Source of the DNA: Pegoplata infirma
Taxonomy: Eukaryota; Arthropoda; Insecta; Diptera; Anthomyiidae
Assembly (NCBI GenBank): GCA_963921195.1
Contig: OY992541.1
Span: 14,240,644 to 14,304,643, forward strand
Length of the DNA: 64,000 nucleotides
Direction of reading: 5' to 3'
Notes under the pieces: generated by a model
What the model was told of the DNA's origin: nothing
Databases searched by the model: none
The model's input: the letters and a program-made list of their open reading frames with translations, nothing else
Shown: in pieces, positions 1 to 11,167 of the stretch
Layout: every line of letters starts with the position of its first letter
Numbering within the stretch: position 1 is the first letter of the stretch
Position numbers and translations under genes: made by a program

Positions 1-505
1 AGATGCGCGCGTGACACGAATTGTTCGTGATTCACGTGATTCACGCGTGAATCACGCGTGATCGTGAGTGAGATTTATTTTTACTCACGTGATCGTGAGT
101 GCGCGTGATCAGAAAAAATTGTTTCGTGCGTGAGCGTGCGTGAGTAATTTTTTTTCGTGAGTTTGCGTGATTATTTTGTGCTGTTTGAAACAGAAAAAAA
201 GTTTAAAAAAATCGTCATTATATTGAATTAAGAGGGTAATTAATACAAAATTGTGATTTAAATAAATTTTTATTATTGTTTTAAGGAAAATCAATACTTT
301 AAAAAAAAAAAATATTAATTACAATTTCGTGAGTCTGTGTGAGCGTGATTATTTCGTGAGCGTGAGAAAAATTTTAGTTACTCACGTGAGCGTGCGTGAA
401 CGTGAGCTGAAAAAATAATTTCGTGCGTGATCGTGCGTGAGCAATATTTTTATTTCGTGAGCGTGAGCGTGCGTGAGTCAAAATTCACTCACGCGCCCAT
501 CTCTA
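1..505 (+). mobile_element. hAT-type MITE, CGTGAG family, copy 1 (lacks first 3 bases at window edge)
   Basis: Non-autonomous DNA element with inverted ends of the form TAGAGATGSGC...GCCCATCTCTA. It starts inside the window at the fourth base of its terminus. Its body is made of CGTGAG, CGTGCGTGA and CACGCGTGA words, with TCACGTGA palindromes near the left end and an AT-rich centre. All visible 505 bases are identical to the 508-bp inverted copy at 20323-20830. hAT assignment rests on the 8-bp target duplications of the sister copies; this copy's left flank is outside the window. No transposase is encoded. The short open frame on the minus strand is an accident of the repeat. Confidence 0.9.
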
Positions 506-672
506 GATTGAACGAACACACAGCAACTGTTAAAATGTTAGTTAATGTGTGTATAACAGAAAAGAACGATATTGCAAGTAGCAGTGATTTAAGATATTTG
601 ATAACTGCAGTTACCAGTGATTTTTGAATCACGGTGATTAAATCATCGGTATGAAAATATCGCTCATCTCTA
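506..672. mobile_element. Right-end remnant of a related hAT-type element
   Basis: Ends in CGCTCATCTCTA, the same kind of terminus as the CGTGAG-family MITEs, and carries diluted versions of their words (AATCACGGTGATT, CAGTGATTT). Its left end is not seen; copy 1 may have inserted into it. Confidence 0.5.
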
Positions 673-1440
673 GTAATAACTACAATAAATAACATGAAGA
701 TTGAAGTGTTCTTTTTCATTTTATGCCATATTTTACGAATCCTTGGGCGGATGTTTACCAAATTTATTTTTTTTCTTGATCTTATCGATCTAAACAAGTG
801 TTCCAAATTTCAACGCTCTAACTTAACTCCTTTTATTTTTGGCCACTCTTTACATTAAGTCGCAACACTGTGCGGTGTAGTCGGGTTTCTACACTCTATA
901 GAAATCCTACAGTATTCCTTACTAAAAAGTATGTTGTATTTATTAACACGTTAGTATTAAAGGGCCCTTTAACGCGTTAGTAAATTTTTACTAAAGCGGT
1001 AAAAAAATTAGAAAATTTTTAGTTCTACAGAAAACTTTAGTAAAATTCAATTTATAACCGAGACGGTAATAAACATTTTTTTATAAAATGTTGGTATTGA
1101 AGTAAAATAAATTTTAAAATGCAATTTAAAAAAATTAAAAATGTTATTTTTATTTAATAAAAAACACAAATCAATATCAATTTGAATACAAAATTCACTT
1201 ATAGAACACAATCACTTTAATGTTAATAATTTTAGGAGTTTTGTGTTTGCTTATTGCTTTGAGTTCGTCAAATATTAGGTACCACTGTCTGAAAAAAGTT
1301 AAAAATATGTAAGCAAAACTATGTGAATTGATTAAGGTAAAATGTGGAAGACTTACTTTTGTTGAAAAAAAATATTTATGACTGCTATAAAATAAAAGAT
1401 TTTGTGATCGCACTGCATTTGTTTTGTTGTAGACATAGAA
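673..1440. other. AT-rich non-coding stretch
   Basis: No gene seen. At 945-1040 there are words such as ACGCGTTAGTAAATTTTTACTAAAG that resemble the TTAGTAAA vocabulary of the TA-flanked MITEs found elsewhere in the window, so part of this is probably decayed repeat. Confidence 0.5.
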
Positions 1441-2019
1441 ATCAACGACGGTAGAGGCCGCCGCGCTTATAAGGATACCAAAAAGTTGTGGAAGGTGGCC
1501 AAATTCTGGCTGCCAAATTTGGCTTCCAAATTTCGTGGAGAGAAAATCAGCGCTTTCCACGTAAAATGTTGGGCAGAATGGTACGAAATACCCGCTACTA
1601 CTTAAAAAAGCTCTTTTTTTAGAAAAATTAAAAAAAAAACGTCAGAAAAATATCAGAAACAATTAAAAATTAAAAAAAAATAATAATAAAATAAAAAAAA
1701 AAAAAAAATATTTTTGAAAAAAAATTGATTTCAAATAAAATAAATACAACAAAATTCGGATTTTGTTGTTTTTATTATTTTTTCATAATAACGGTGTTTT
1801 TTTATATAAAAAACAAAAAAAAATTGAAAAAAACTGAAAAATGTACTAAATATTAAAAAAATGTACTAAATGTTCACACGGTAGGGTCCAACATTTTACG
1901 TGGTAAGCGTTGATTTGCTCTCCACGAAATTTGGAAGCCAAATTTGGCAGCCAGAATTTGGCCACCTTCCACGACTTTTTGGTATCCTTATAAGCGCGGC
2001 GGCCTCTACCGTCCTTGAT
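1441..2019. repeat. Inverted repeat: 132-bp GC-richer arms, 315-bp AT spacer
   Basis: The arms lie at 1441-1572 and 1888-2019 and are roughly 93% complementary. They contain CCGCCGCGCTTATAAGG and CCAAATTTGGCAGCCAGAA and stand out by base composition from the AT-rich surroundings. Outward-reading frames in both arms give a similar peptide (about 40 residues, containing FGSQIWQPEFGHLP), as expected for an inverted duplication. I recognise no protein family. The arms end sharply, with no target duplication seen. It could be a foldback transposon or an inverted duplication of a captured fragment. Confidence 0.85.
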
Positions 2020-2199
2020 AGAAATATGTTAAAGATTTTTGTATTTTTACCTGTAACGAGTAAATATGTGAAAAGGGTTTATTTTTGTGGAAAAAAAACA
2101 AAGTCTTATTATTTTTGTATTGTAAATATATGTAGATGTATTTATACAACTTATTGTACGCACCAGTTTTGAGAAAAATCCAAACAAAGAATTGCGTCA

Positions 2200-2640
2200 G
2201 CAGTTTTTTGTTTGGATTTAGCGGGAGAAAATTGGTTTTAGCAGGAACAGTGTTTTAGTGGGAAAATCTAGCGCTTTTTGTTTGGATTTAGTTGGAAAAA
2301 TTTTGAGGTTTTTTCCAATTTTTCTTTTTTTTTCAATCGAAAACGCCAAGTTTTTCGAATTTTAGCGCTTTTTTGTAACTTAGCGGGAGAATTTTATATT
2401 TTCCCACTAAATTTTTTTCGGCGGTTTCTTGCGCGTTTTTAGTGAAAAGTCAATTTTAGTAGAAAAAATAATTTGGAGGTTTTTTTTTTAATTTTTCTTT
2501 TTTGTCAATCAAAAATGGCAATCGAGTTTCAGCACTTTTTTTTCGATATTTAGCGGGAGAATCTTAAATTTTCCCGCTAAATTTATTTTTGGCGGTTTCT
2601 AGCGCTTTTTTAGTGAAATTTAGAGGTTTTTGGTAAAAAA
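2200..2640. repeat. Tandem repeat, about 3 units of 162-170 bp
   Basis: The word TAGCGGGAGA recurs at 2219, 2381 and 2551. Each unit holds a short hairpin, TTTAGCGGGAGA...TTTCCCGCTAAA, followed by GGCGGTTTCT and AGCGCTTTTT. Units are diverged. No coding potential. Confidence 0.8.
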
Positions 2641-2765
2641 TAGTTGGCAACAGTGCTTTTTTTGCATTTTGCCCCAAAAATTATGTTTTTGTGTTCTTTT
2701 CTAAAAAAAATGTCAAGCCTTTTAAGGAATATCATGTTTTTTCTAAAAATGTCTGCCCTATAAAG

Positions 2766-3335
2766 TAGAGATGGGCACATGAGTAGATTAGAGCGTGATT
2801 CACGCGTGATCACGCGTGAATGTGACTGATTTCAATTTTACTCACGTGATTGTGAGTGTGAGTGGAGAAAAAAATTGCGTGAGTGAGTGTGCGTGAGTAA
2901 GATTTTTGCGTGAGTGAGTGTGCGTGAGTCGATTTTTTTGCTTGAGTTTGCGTGATTTATTTTCTTTTCTTATTTCCTTTTGTACCAAAAAAAGCAACAA
3001 AAAATTGTAAAATATGGCTCAATTTAATATTTTGTCCTGAAAAAAGCAAAAAAAATGTAAAATTTCACTGAACTTTGCTGAAAATGTTGAAAGATTTTTG
3101 AAATTTTTGTTTTTGATTTTTTTTTTTTTTTGTATAAATAAGTATTTCGTGAGCGTGAGTCAACGTGAGTGTGAGTGAAGCTTGCGTGAGTGCACATGAG
3201 TGTGAGTTGTATTAAATTTACTCACGTGAATGTGAGTGAGTGTGAGTAGAAAAAATATGCTCGTGAGTGAGTGTGCGTGATTCAAAAATTCCTGTCGTAA
3301 GCGTGAGTCAAAAATCACTCACGCGCCCATCTCTA
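2766..3335. mobile_element. hAT-type MITE, CGTGAG family, copy 2, TSD CTATAAAG
   Basis: Ends TAGAGATGGGC and GCGCCCATCTCTA. It is flanked by the perfect 8-bp duplication CTATAAAG (2758-2765 and 3336-3343), the hallmark of hAT insertion. The body carries the same GTGAGTGTGCGTGAG words as copy 1, but the middle is a different AT-rich segment. It is diverged from copies 1, 3 and 5 and therefore older or from another subfamily. Confidence 0.95.
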
Positions 3336-3743
3336 CTATAAAGTGCAAAAAACTTGCACTTTTTACCCCGTAAAAAATCACGAGGTTGAAATTGCCTTAT
3401 ACATATAACAGCTGACTTTTTCTGTGTTATTTTCTCAAAAAAAAAAAAAAAAAAGTAAAAAAAAAGTTAAAATTCTTCATTAGGAAAACTTAAACAAACA
3501 AAATTCGGATGGTATGCATTTTGTAAGTCTTGCGACATTCTAAATTGACCAGCAAGGAAAGAAACTATCTCACTTTGAGTTATATTATATAACTTAATAA
3601 TTATTTTTGTAAATAATTCAATTATAATTAATTCTTTGTGCATTAATCTATTTTGAATGAATTGATTTTACTTAATTCATTTTGAATGGGTTCATTTTTG
3701 AAATAAATTATTTTAAAAATTACATTAAAAATGGTTTACAGTA
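3336..3743. other. AT-rich non-coding stretch
   Basis: No gene, repeat boundary or hairpin recognised; low-complexity A and T runs. Confidence 0.5.
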
Positions 3744-3795
3744 CCCGAGTAAAAAAATTGATATGACACAATATATAATTTAATATGGGTTCGTG

Positions 3796-4950
3796 TTTTT
3801 ATACCCTCCACTCTAGTGATAGAGGGTATATATAAGTTTGTCATTCCGTTTGTAACACATCGAAATATTGGTCTAGGACCCCATAAAGTATATATATTCA
3901 TGATCCTTGATCGATTTTAAGTCGATCTAGCGATGTCCGTCCGTCCGTCCGTCCGTCTGTCTGTCTGTCCGTTGAAAACACGCTAACTTTTGAAAGACTT
4001 TACGGAGGCTCCTGAAGTTTGACATATATGTTCTTCATTTACCGGGTCAGGTTGGTATTGCAATCCAGCGAAATCGGTCCAGTGGTTCAAAAGTTATGAG
4101 CAAAATAGTAAATTTCGGGAAGGGTATTTTTCGAATTTACAAGATTAAAACCACTATAACTTTCGAAATACAATTCTGAGGGGACTGAAGCTTAGCATAT
4201 ATATTTGTTGTTCCCCAAGGCTGTTTGGTTTTGAATTTCAGCAAAATCGGTTCAGTGGTTCAAAAGTTATAAGCAATGCACTGAATTTCAGATTTGTTTC
4301 ACCTTAAACTGTTGAAAACTCGTTAAACAAGTTTTAAAGCATGGTGAAATACCAGTTTTGTAAAACTTGTTGTTGTTTGTTTTCTTGTCGTGGGGTGCAG
4401 TTTAGTTGTTAGACAAGTAAATATTTGTTATTGTTAGTGTAACGTTATGTAACGGGAAAAAATCAAATAAAGTATGTGTATGATTGAATGTTAATTTGTT
4501 TTTGGTTTTTAAAGAAAAGGATGGTAATATAAAAAGAGGAAAGTATGTGAAATAGTTTTTTTTTGTATTACATATATGTAGGTATAAAACAACAAAAATA
4601 TTTTACAAAGTAATTTGTTACTCAAAGAATTTGTACACTAAAAAAATTTACACTCAAAAAATAATTTACACTCAAAAAAAAATGTTACACTCAAAAAAAA
4701 AAATTTACACATTATTATTTTTTTGAATGAAATGGCAGACTCAAAAAAATGTTGACAGTAAAAAAAATTGTACACTCAAAAAAATTTGATTGATTAAAAG
4801 AAAGTTTGACTCAAAATAATATACATATTTCTAATAAAAAATTTGTAATGCAATTTTTTAAAATTTTTTTTAGAAAATTACTATCAGATAACATTGTGGA
4901 GGGTATTCATAAATTCGACCAAGTCGAATTAAATTTTTCTACTTGTTTTT
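3796..4950 (-). mobile_element. mini-me/DINE-1-like element, subfamily A
   Basis: Reading on the minus strand it begins AAAAACAAGTAGAAAAA, then a hairpin AATTCGACTTGGTCGAATT, then ATACCCTCCACAATG. It ends in GAGTGGAGGGTATAAAAA. On the plus strand the GTCC/GTCT tract at 3938-3970 and an ATATATA tract flank a short conserved core, which is the published mini-me layout. Mini-me/DINE-1 elements are usually placed with the Helitron/Helentron group, which is knowledge of the family rather than something visible here. It also holds an internal array of ACACTCAAAAAA words (4630-4795). Confidence 0.85.
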
Positions 4951-5510
4951 TGATATAATCTGATTCGAAAAATGGTTTCATAAGATTTGATCGAATAATA
5001 TCTAATAATATCAGTTTATATAACTTTATATCGACTTTGATACGAGTTTTGGTCTAATCCAATGATATAAAATTATATCCAATTATATTAAAATTTATAC
5101 AATTATATAAACCGGATGTTTTTGTTTAGTTTTTAATAAAAAGTTGAAAAATTAAAATAATAAAAATAATTTGTTCTTGAAAAAAACTTAGAAAAATTTC
5201 AAAAAATGGAGTCATGTTAAATTTTATATAAAACACTTAGAAAATATTTTCAAAAAAATTTGTTCTTCCCGAGTAAAAAAGATTATATATAATTTTACTT
5301 ATTTTTATATAAACATATATTATTTCATAAATTTATACGTAAATTGTTTTGCTATCATATAAGATTATATATATTTACACTTCGTATCTTTTTCTTATAT
5401 AAAATTATATAAAAGAAAATGTTAAGTTATACATAATAACATATGATTAGAGTGAGTTTATATAATTACATATGAAATATAAAAATTTGTCTGTTTGTTT
5501 TATATAATTT

Positions 5511-6197
5511 CCCGAGTAAAAATTTTTATATGGTGCAATATATAATGATATATAACACAATATATATTTATACGCAATTTAATCCGAATAATGGTGGATG
5601 TTTTTGCATTAAAAAAGATCAACGTGTATAAAATATGATTTGATTTCATCCGAGTTTTGACCAGACATTGCCATATATTGGTGGATCTAATTAGATCTAA
5701 TTGCATAAAAACATATAAAATCTTGGTGTTTTTTTGGTTTGAATGAGATACACCACAGGTCAACGATACATTCACCAAACATATAATTTTCTAAACAAGA
5801 AAATTGTTTGGGTACGCTTCGAACCAGATAGGTGATATACATAACCCTAACAAGAAAATGTTTAGGAACATTTAAAAAGTTTCTTATACTTTGCCTTAAA
5901 AACTTAGAAAATTTTTGGTTAATTGGAAACATTTAAAGTTATATATGAAACAGAAGAAGATATATATTATTTTATATTAAATTATACAGAAAAACAAATT
6001 TTGTATTGACCCTCATATTATTTCATACAGTTATATTAATCGTACACCTTCTAGTCCGAATCATGATTAAATTATATATTACTACATATGACTGCATTAA
6101 AAAAATTTAGAAAATATCTCACGGATGTATAATCATACATAATTTATTATGTTTGTATCAAGTTATATATTGTAATATATGTTTATTTTTACTCGGG
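5511..6197. mobile_element. CCCGAGTAAAAA element, 687-bp form
   Basis: Complete unit with termini CCCGAGTAAAAATTTT and TTATTTTTACTCGGG. A close copy of 688 bp lies at 40356-41043. The two share the same internal order, including ATGGTGGATGTTTTTGCATT and GGGTACGCTTCGAACCAGATA. Short open frames on the minus strand are shared by both copies and are repeat sequence, not genes. Confidence 0.85.
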
Positions 6198-6389
6198 TTA
6201 ATATAACAAAATATTTGAAGACATTTTATATAAAACTTTATGCAACTTTTTTCTGAATCATATGTAATCTTATATGAATAAAATTAAAAAAGAAAATCTA
6301 AGTCCTTTATATTTAATTTGATATAACTTTTGAAAATTTTTCTAAGTCCAGAAAAAAATTTTTTTTTGAAGTTCCAAAACTAAACCTTA

Positions 6390-9172
6390 CCCGAGTAAAA
6401 AAGATCATATATAATTATATATAGTTTTATATATGGGGCATTCCATGCCAAATCACTCACTTTTAGGCCCGACCCCCTTCGATTAATTTTATTTTTGGAT
6501 ATGTTTTAGTACGTATTAAATGCAACTTGCAGCCAAATTTTCAGCCTTTTATACCAAGGTGGTGTTGAGTAATCAATTTTTCAAAATGGCGATTTTTTCC
6601 AAAAAATTAAAAAATTTAAATTTTTAATCAATTTTGACCAGTAAAAAATATAGATATTTTAAAAAAAGTTGGACAACGTTTTGTTGGTATTTAAATGTAG
6701 TTTTAGAAAAAAAATGTGAAAAAATTATTCGAAGTAATTATCACTTATTTTTTGACGTTTAAAAATTAAAATCGACTTTTTGAAAAAGTCCGAAACCTTC
6801 GATTTTTTTGTAAAAAACTATAAGAATTCTACTCTAAATTATGCAACTTTTAAGCCATAACTCGAGATGTGATCACAATTCTTTCTATTTTTTTTTTTAA
6901 TTTTTAAAATTGCACCTTTTATGTTTTGGCTCTGATTTATTTTATATGGAGCTCCAAAAAAAAAAAAAATGGTAGATACTGACCCTAACTTACCCTAAAT
7001 ATATTCATTTGGAGGTAAATATACGTCTCACAAAAATTTGGGACGATCGGACATGTGTAAGGCGCTTAGCATGGTCCTTGAAGTTTAAAAAACGGATTAC
7101 AAGGAAAAATATGAATTTTTTTCTGTTTTCGCAATTTCTTTGGTATTTTAAGTTAAGTTTTAATTCAAGTGATTACAGAATTATGATGTGGAGTAAAATG
7201 CCTTTCTAATAAGGTACTAAAAACTAAAATCGGTTGAAAATCAGCCAAGTTATTACAACTTCCCCAGGCATCTAGCGTGTGCCATACAACTTGATTAAAA
7301 AATACGAGGCCCTTTTTTTAAATTTATTGAAATTTTCTACTGTAATAACATTTTTTCATTATTCATGTTTCAGTGTAATTTTTTTTTGACTTTTCCAAAT
7401 TTTAAAACAAAAAAAAAAATTTTTTTTTTAAAATAGAGATTTCAAAAGGGTGTGGAAAATGCAGGCATTTTTAGCACTAATTTAAAAAATGTTAGCAAAA
7501 CACAATATGAAAAATACTTGTCATCTAATAACATTTGAACTTGAAGAATAAAAAAATGTTATTACAGTAGAAAATTTCAATGAATTTCAAAAATCGGATT
7601 GTATTGATTAATCAAGTTGTCTGCCACACGTTAGATGCCTGGGGAAGTTGTAATAACTTGGCTGATTTTAAACCGATTTCGGTTTTTATGACCTTAATAG
7701 AGAGACATTTTACTCTACATTTCAATTCTGTAACCATTTGAATTCAAAATTAATTTAAAATACCAAAAAAATTAAGAAAACAGAAAAAAATGCATATTTT
7801 CCCTTGTAATCCGATTTTCAAACTTCAAAGCCGATGCGGCACGCCTTACCCATGTCCGATCATCCTAAAATTTTCTGAGACGTATTTTTACACCCAAGTT
7901 AATATATCTAGGGGAAGTTACGGTCAATATTTACCAAATTATTTTTTTTGGAGCACCATATAAAATAAACCAGAGTCAAAAAAAAAAAAGTGCAATTTTC
8001 AAAATTTGAATAAAAATAGAACGAATTACGATCACATCTCGAATTATGACTTAAAAGTTGCGTAATTTAGAGTAGAATTTTTTGACATTTTTAAAAAAAA
8101 ATCGAAGGTTTCGGACTTTTTCAAAAAGTTGATTTTAATTTTTATACGATAAAAAACAAGTGATAATTACTTCGAATAATTTTTCATATTTTTTTTCTAA
8201 AACTACATTTAACTACCAACAAAATGTTGTCCATCTTTTTTTAATATATCTATATTTTTTACTGGTCAAAATTGATTGAAAATTTAAATTTTTTCATTTT
8301 TTGGAAAAAATCGCCATTTTGAAAAATTGATTACTCAACACCACCTTGGTATAAAAAGCTGAAAATTTGGCTGCAAGTTGCATTTAATACGTACTAAAAC
8401 ATATCCAAAAATAAAATTAATCGAAGGGGGTCGGGCCTAAAAGTGAGTGATTTGGCATGGAATGCCCCATATACATATATTATTTTGTAAAACTATATGT
8501 ATTTTTTGTTGCATCATATGTGATTTTATATATTTGCACTTCTAATTTGTTTCTTATATAAAATTATATAACAGAAAATATTGACTTTTATATAATAACA
8601 TATGATTTAAAGTTCGTTTATATAATTACATATGAACTTTAAAATTCTGTCTTCTTTTTTATATAATTTGATAAAACAAAATATTTAAGAAATTTTATAT
8701 AAAACTTTATGCAACTGTTTTTAAATTATATGTTATCTTATATGAGTAAAATTAAAAAAAAAATCTAAGTCCTTTACATATAATTTAATATAACTTTTGA
8801 AAATTTTTCTAAGTCCAGATGTTTTTTTTTTTGAAAATTTTCAAAGTCCTAAACATATTTTTGAAAATTTTTAAGTCCTGGAAACAAATTTTTTTGTCAA
8901 TTTTTTGCGTTTTGGGGGAAAACATTTTTTTCTTATATATAAATATATTTAATTATATATAATTGCATCAATTTTATACAAAAAAGGGTCCAATTTTCGC
9001 ATATAACTATATAAAATTATATTAAAATTATATCAAATTTGATCAGATTTGATCAAATTTGATAAGTTTTTATATCGTTTTATCGACTCATTTTTCGCAT
9101 TAAACTATATATGATTATATATGATGGCTTTATATAATTTTATATGAATATATATAATCTTTTTTACTCGGG
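6390..9172. mobile_element. CCCGAGTAAAAA element split by a palindrome
   Basis: Opens CCCGAGTAAAAAAGATCATA and closes with the complement at 9172, flanked by TA on both sides. The element sequence is interrupted at 6435-8468 by the GRGGCATTCC palindrome; the two halves (6390-6434 and 8469-9172) together follow the same order as the unit starting at 5268. Confidence 0.7.
6435..8468. mobile_element. 2.03-kb foldback (palindromic) element with GGGGCATTCC ends
   Basis: Two inverted arms of about 930 bp (6435-7365 and about 7540-8468) surround a spacer of about 175 bp. Ends are GGGGCATTCCATGCCAAATC and its complement, each bordered by ATAT. Arms share, for example, AACTTCCCCAGGCATCTA on the left and its complement on the right. 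They have diverged by scattered substitutions, so they are not a recent assembly duplication. A smaller relative with the ends GAGGCATTCCACACCAAAT lies at 28080-29164, and an arm fragment lies at 13559-13815. No protein is encoded. Confidence 0.9.
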
Positions 9173-9534
9173 TAAACATTTTTTTTTAAATTTTATATGT
9201 TATTATATATAATGCAAAATTAATAAAAAAAAATCTAAGTTCTTTATATATAATTTAATATAATTTTTTTTTTGGGATTTTTTTTATTAAAAAATTTTTT
9301 TTTTTGGATTTTTTTTTTTATTTAATTATATATAATTGCATAAATTTTTCTAAAAAAGGGGCCAATTTTCGCATCAAATCATATAAAATTATATTAAAAT
9401 CACATCAAATTATATCAAATTTAATTCAACTTTATATGGTTTTATCGACTCATTTTTCGCATCAAATTCTATATGAATATATATGATGTCTTTATATAAT
9501 TAAATATAAACATATATAATCTTTTTTACTCGGG

Positions 9535-10056
9535 TTTGAAAAACTTAGAAAAATTTTAAAAAATGGAGGCATACAAAATTTTATATAAAACACTTATTGT
9601 TAGAAAATATTTGCGATAAAAAAAAATATTCCTTGAAAAAAACTTAGAAAAAAATAAAAAAATGGAGTCATATAAAATTTTATATAAAACACTTTGTGAT
9701 AAAAAAGTGGTGCTTGGAAAAATCTTAGAAAAATAAAAAAATATGAAGTCATATGAAATTTTATATAAAACAATTTAAAAATATTTGCGATAAAAATATG
9801 TTCTTGGAAAAAACTTAAAAAATTAAAGAATAATGGAGGCATATAAAATTTTATATAAAACACTTAGAAATTTAAAATGATGCATGGGACCAGATGTTAC
9901 AACATATAGTTATGTATGGCGATATCTTAAAAAAATCCCACATCAAAATTTATTATATAAATTTATCTTGCAATACATAGTGTCACACATGATCATATAT
10001 GAAATAATATGACTATATAAAAGTATATAAGATCATGTTAAACTATTTTTACTCGG
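9535..10056. repeat. Tandem AT-rich units inside the outer CCCGAGTAAAAA element
   Basis: A unit of roughly 80-100 bp carrying ATAAAATTTTATATAAAACACTT and GGAAAAAACTTAGAAAAA is repeated about four times (9540-9870). The same words also occur at 5150-5260. Confidence 0.6.
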
Positions 10057-10062
10057 GTATAC

Positions 10063-11167
10063 TAGAGTGTCCCTTATTTAGGAAATGTTGAGACGGTACC
10101 CGCTAATTTTTTTCCATTTTACTTAAAAATAGCTCAGTAAAAATTTTACGCCCCTACGACCACGCCTTCCCTACGCGACGGGGCCTTAAAGAGCGGGGAC
10201 TTAAAAATCATTTTTCCATACAAACCAAAAATTTTTTTTTGATTTAAAATTTTTTTGTTATTAATAATTATATTACTTGGTTAGCTTATTCACGACAAAA
10301 AAAAATTGATTTTGGTGGGATTAGGCTTTCAGCTCTAAAAGGCTTTTTCGAAAAAAAAAAAAAATTTTTGAGCCGTTGGTGTCCTACGGTAAAAAAATTT
10401 AAAAAAAAATATTTTTTTTTAGTTTTGACAAGCAACGGTTTTAGTTGTTATGTTGCTTTTAATGATATATATTCAAAAAAAGATATTATTTATATCTGTG
10501 ACATCTTTATATTTTTCGGAAAAAAAATTTTAGCCGTTGGGGTCCTACGGTAAGAAATTTTTAAAAAATGTTTTTTTAGTTTGGACAAGCAACGGTTTTC
10601 GTTGTTATGTTGCTTTTAATGATATATATTCAAAAAAAAAATATTATTCATATCTGTAACATCTTTATCGTGTATCGAAAGACATCAACAATGCATATTT
10701 TACCCTTTTTTTAGAACACGATAAAGATGTCACAGATACAAATAATATTTTTTTATGAATATATATAATTTAAAGTAACATAGCAACTAAAACCGTTGCT
10801 TGTCAAAACTAAAAAAAATATTTTTTAAAAATTTTTACCGTAGGACCCCTGCGGCTCTAATTTTTTTTTTTTTTCGAAAAATTTTTTAGAGCAGAAAGCC
10901 TTTTCCCACCAAAATCAAATTTTTTGTCGTGAATAAGCTAACCAAATAATATTATAATTAATAACCAAAAAATTAAAAAAAAAAAAAAAATTTTTGGTTT
11001 GTATGGAAAAATGATTTTTTAGGCCCCGCTGTTTAAGGCCCCGTCGCGTGGGGAAGGAGTGGTCGTAGGAGCGTAAAATTTTTCCTAAGTTATTTTTAAG
11101 TCAAAAGGAAAAAAATGAGCGGGTACCGTCTCAACATTTTCAACATTTAAAAATAAGGGACACTCTA
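10063..11167. mobile_element. 1.1-kb palindromic element with TAGAGTGTCCC ends
   Basis: Termini TAGAGTGTCCCTTATTT and AAATAAGGGACACTCTA. Flanking octamers GGGTATAC and CTGTATAC agree at 6 of 8 positions, consistent with a decayed hAT-type duplication. The arms match over almost the whole length. The left arm holds a direct duplication of about 165 bp (TAGTTTTGACAAGCAACGG at about 10422 and its near copy at about 10577), whereas the right arm has one copy, so the palindrome is lopsided. GC-rich subterminal words (ACGACCACGCCTTCCC and complement) stand out. No coding capacity. Confidence 0.85.

Larger units (their letters stand above)
5268..9534. mobile_element. CCCGAGTAAAAA element, long form, hosting two more copies
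   Basis: Begins CCCGAGTAAAAAAGATTATA and ends with the complement at 9534. Flanking TT/TT matches an empty-site-like sequence at about 5172 (TTGTTCTTGAAAAAAACTT). It contains the complete short copy 5511-6197 and the copy 6390-9172. Confidence 0.65.
3744..10057. mobile_element. Nested cluster of elements with CCCGAGTAAAAA inverted ends (outermost unit)
   Basis: CCCGAGTAAAAA opens at 3744, 5268, 5511 and 6390. Its complement closes at 6197, 9172, 9534 and 10057. Content supports the pairs 5511-6197, 6390-9172 and 5268-9534; pairing 3744 with 10057 is the remaining option. Flanks of each pair are 2-bp duplications: TA (3744/10057), TT (5268/9534) and TA (6390/9172). The bodies are rich in TATATAA palindromes. 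One mini-me (3796-4950) and one large palindrome (6435-8468) sit inside. No coding sequence is visible, so a non-autonomous family is inferred; the superfamily is unknown. Confidence 0.7.

Noticed and set aside
109..294. Open frame of 61 codons, repeated identically at 20534-20719
   Set aside because: It lies in two identical MITE copies; the peptide is low-complexity and includes the CGTGAG words in translation.
5500..5932. Overlapping minus-strand frames, with a similar one at 40300-40494
   Set aside because: They are shared only because both loci hold copies of the CCCGAGTAAAAA element; no family resemblance.
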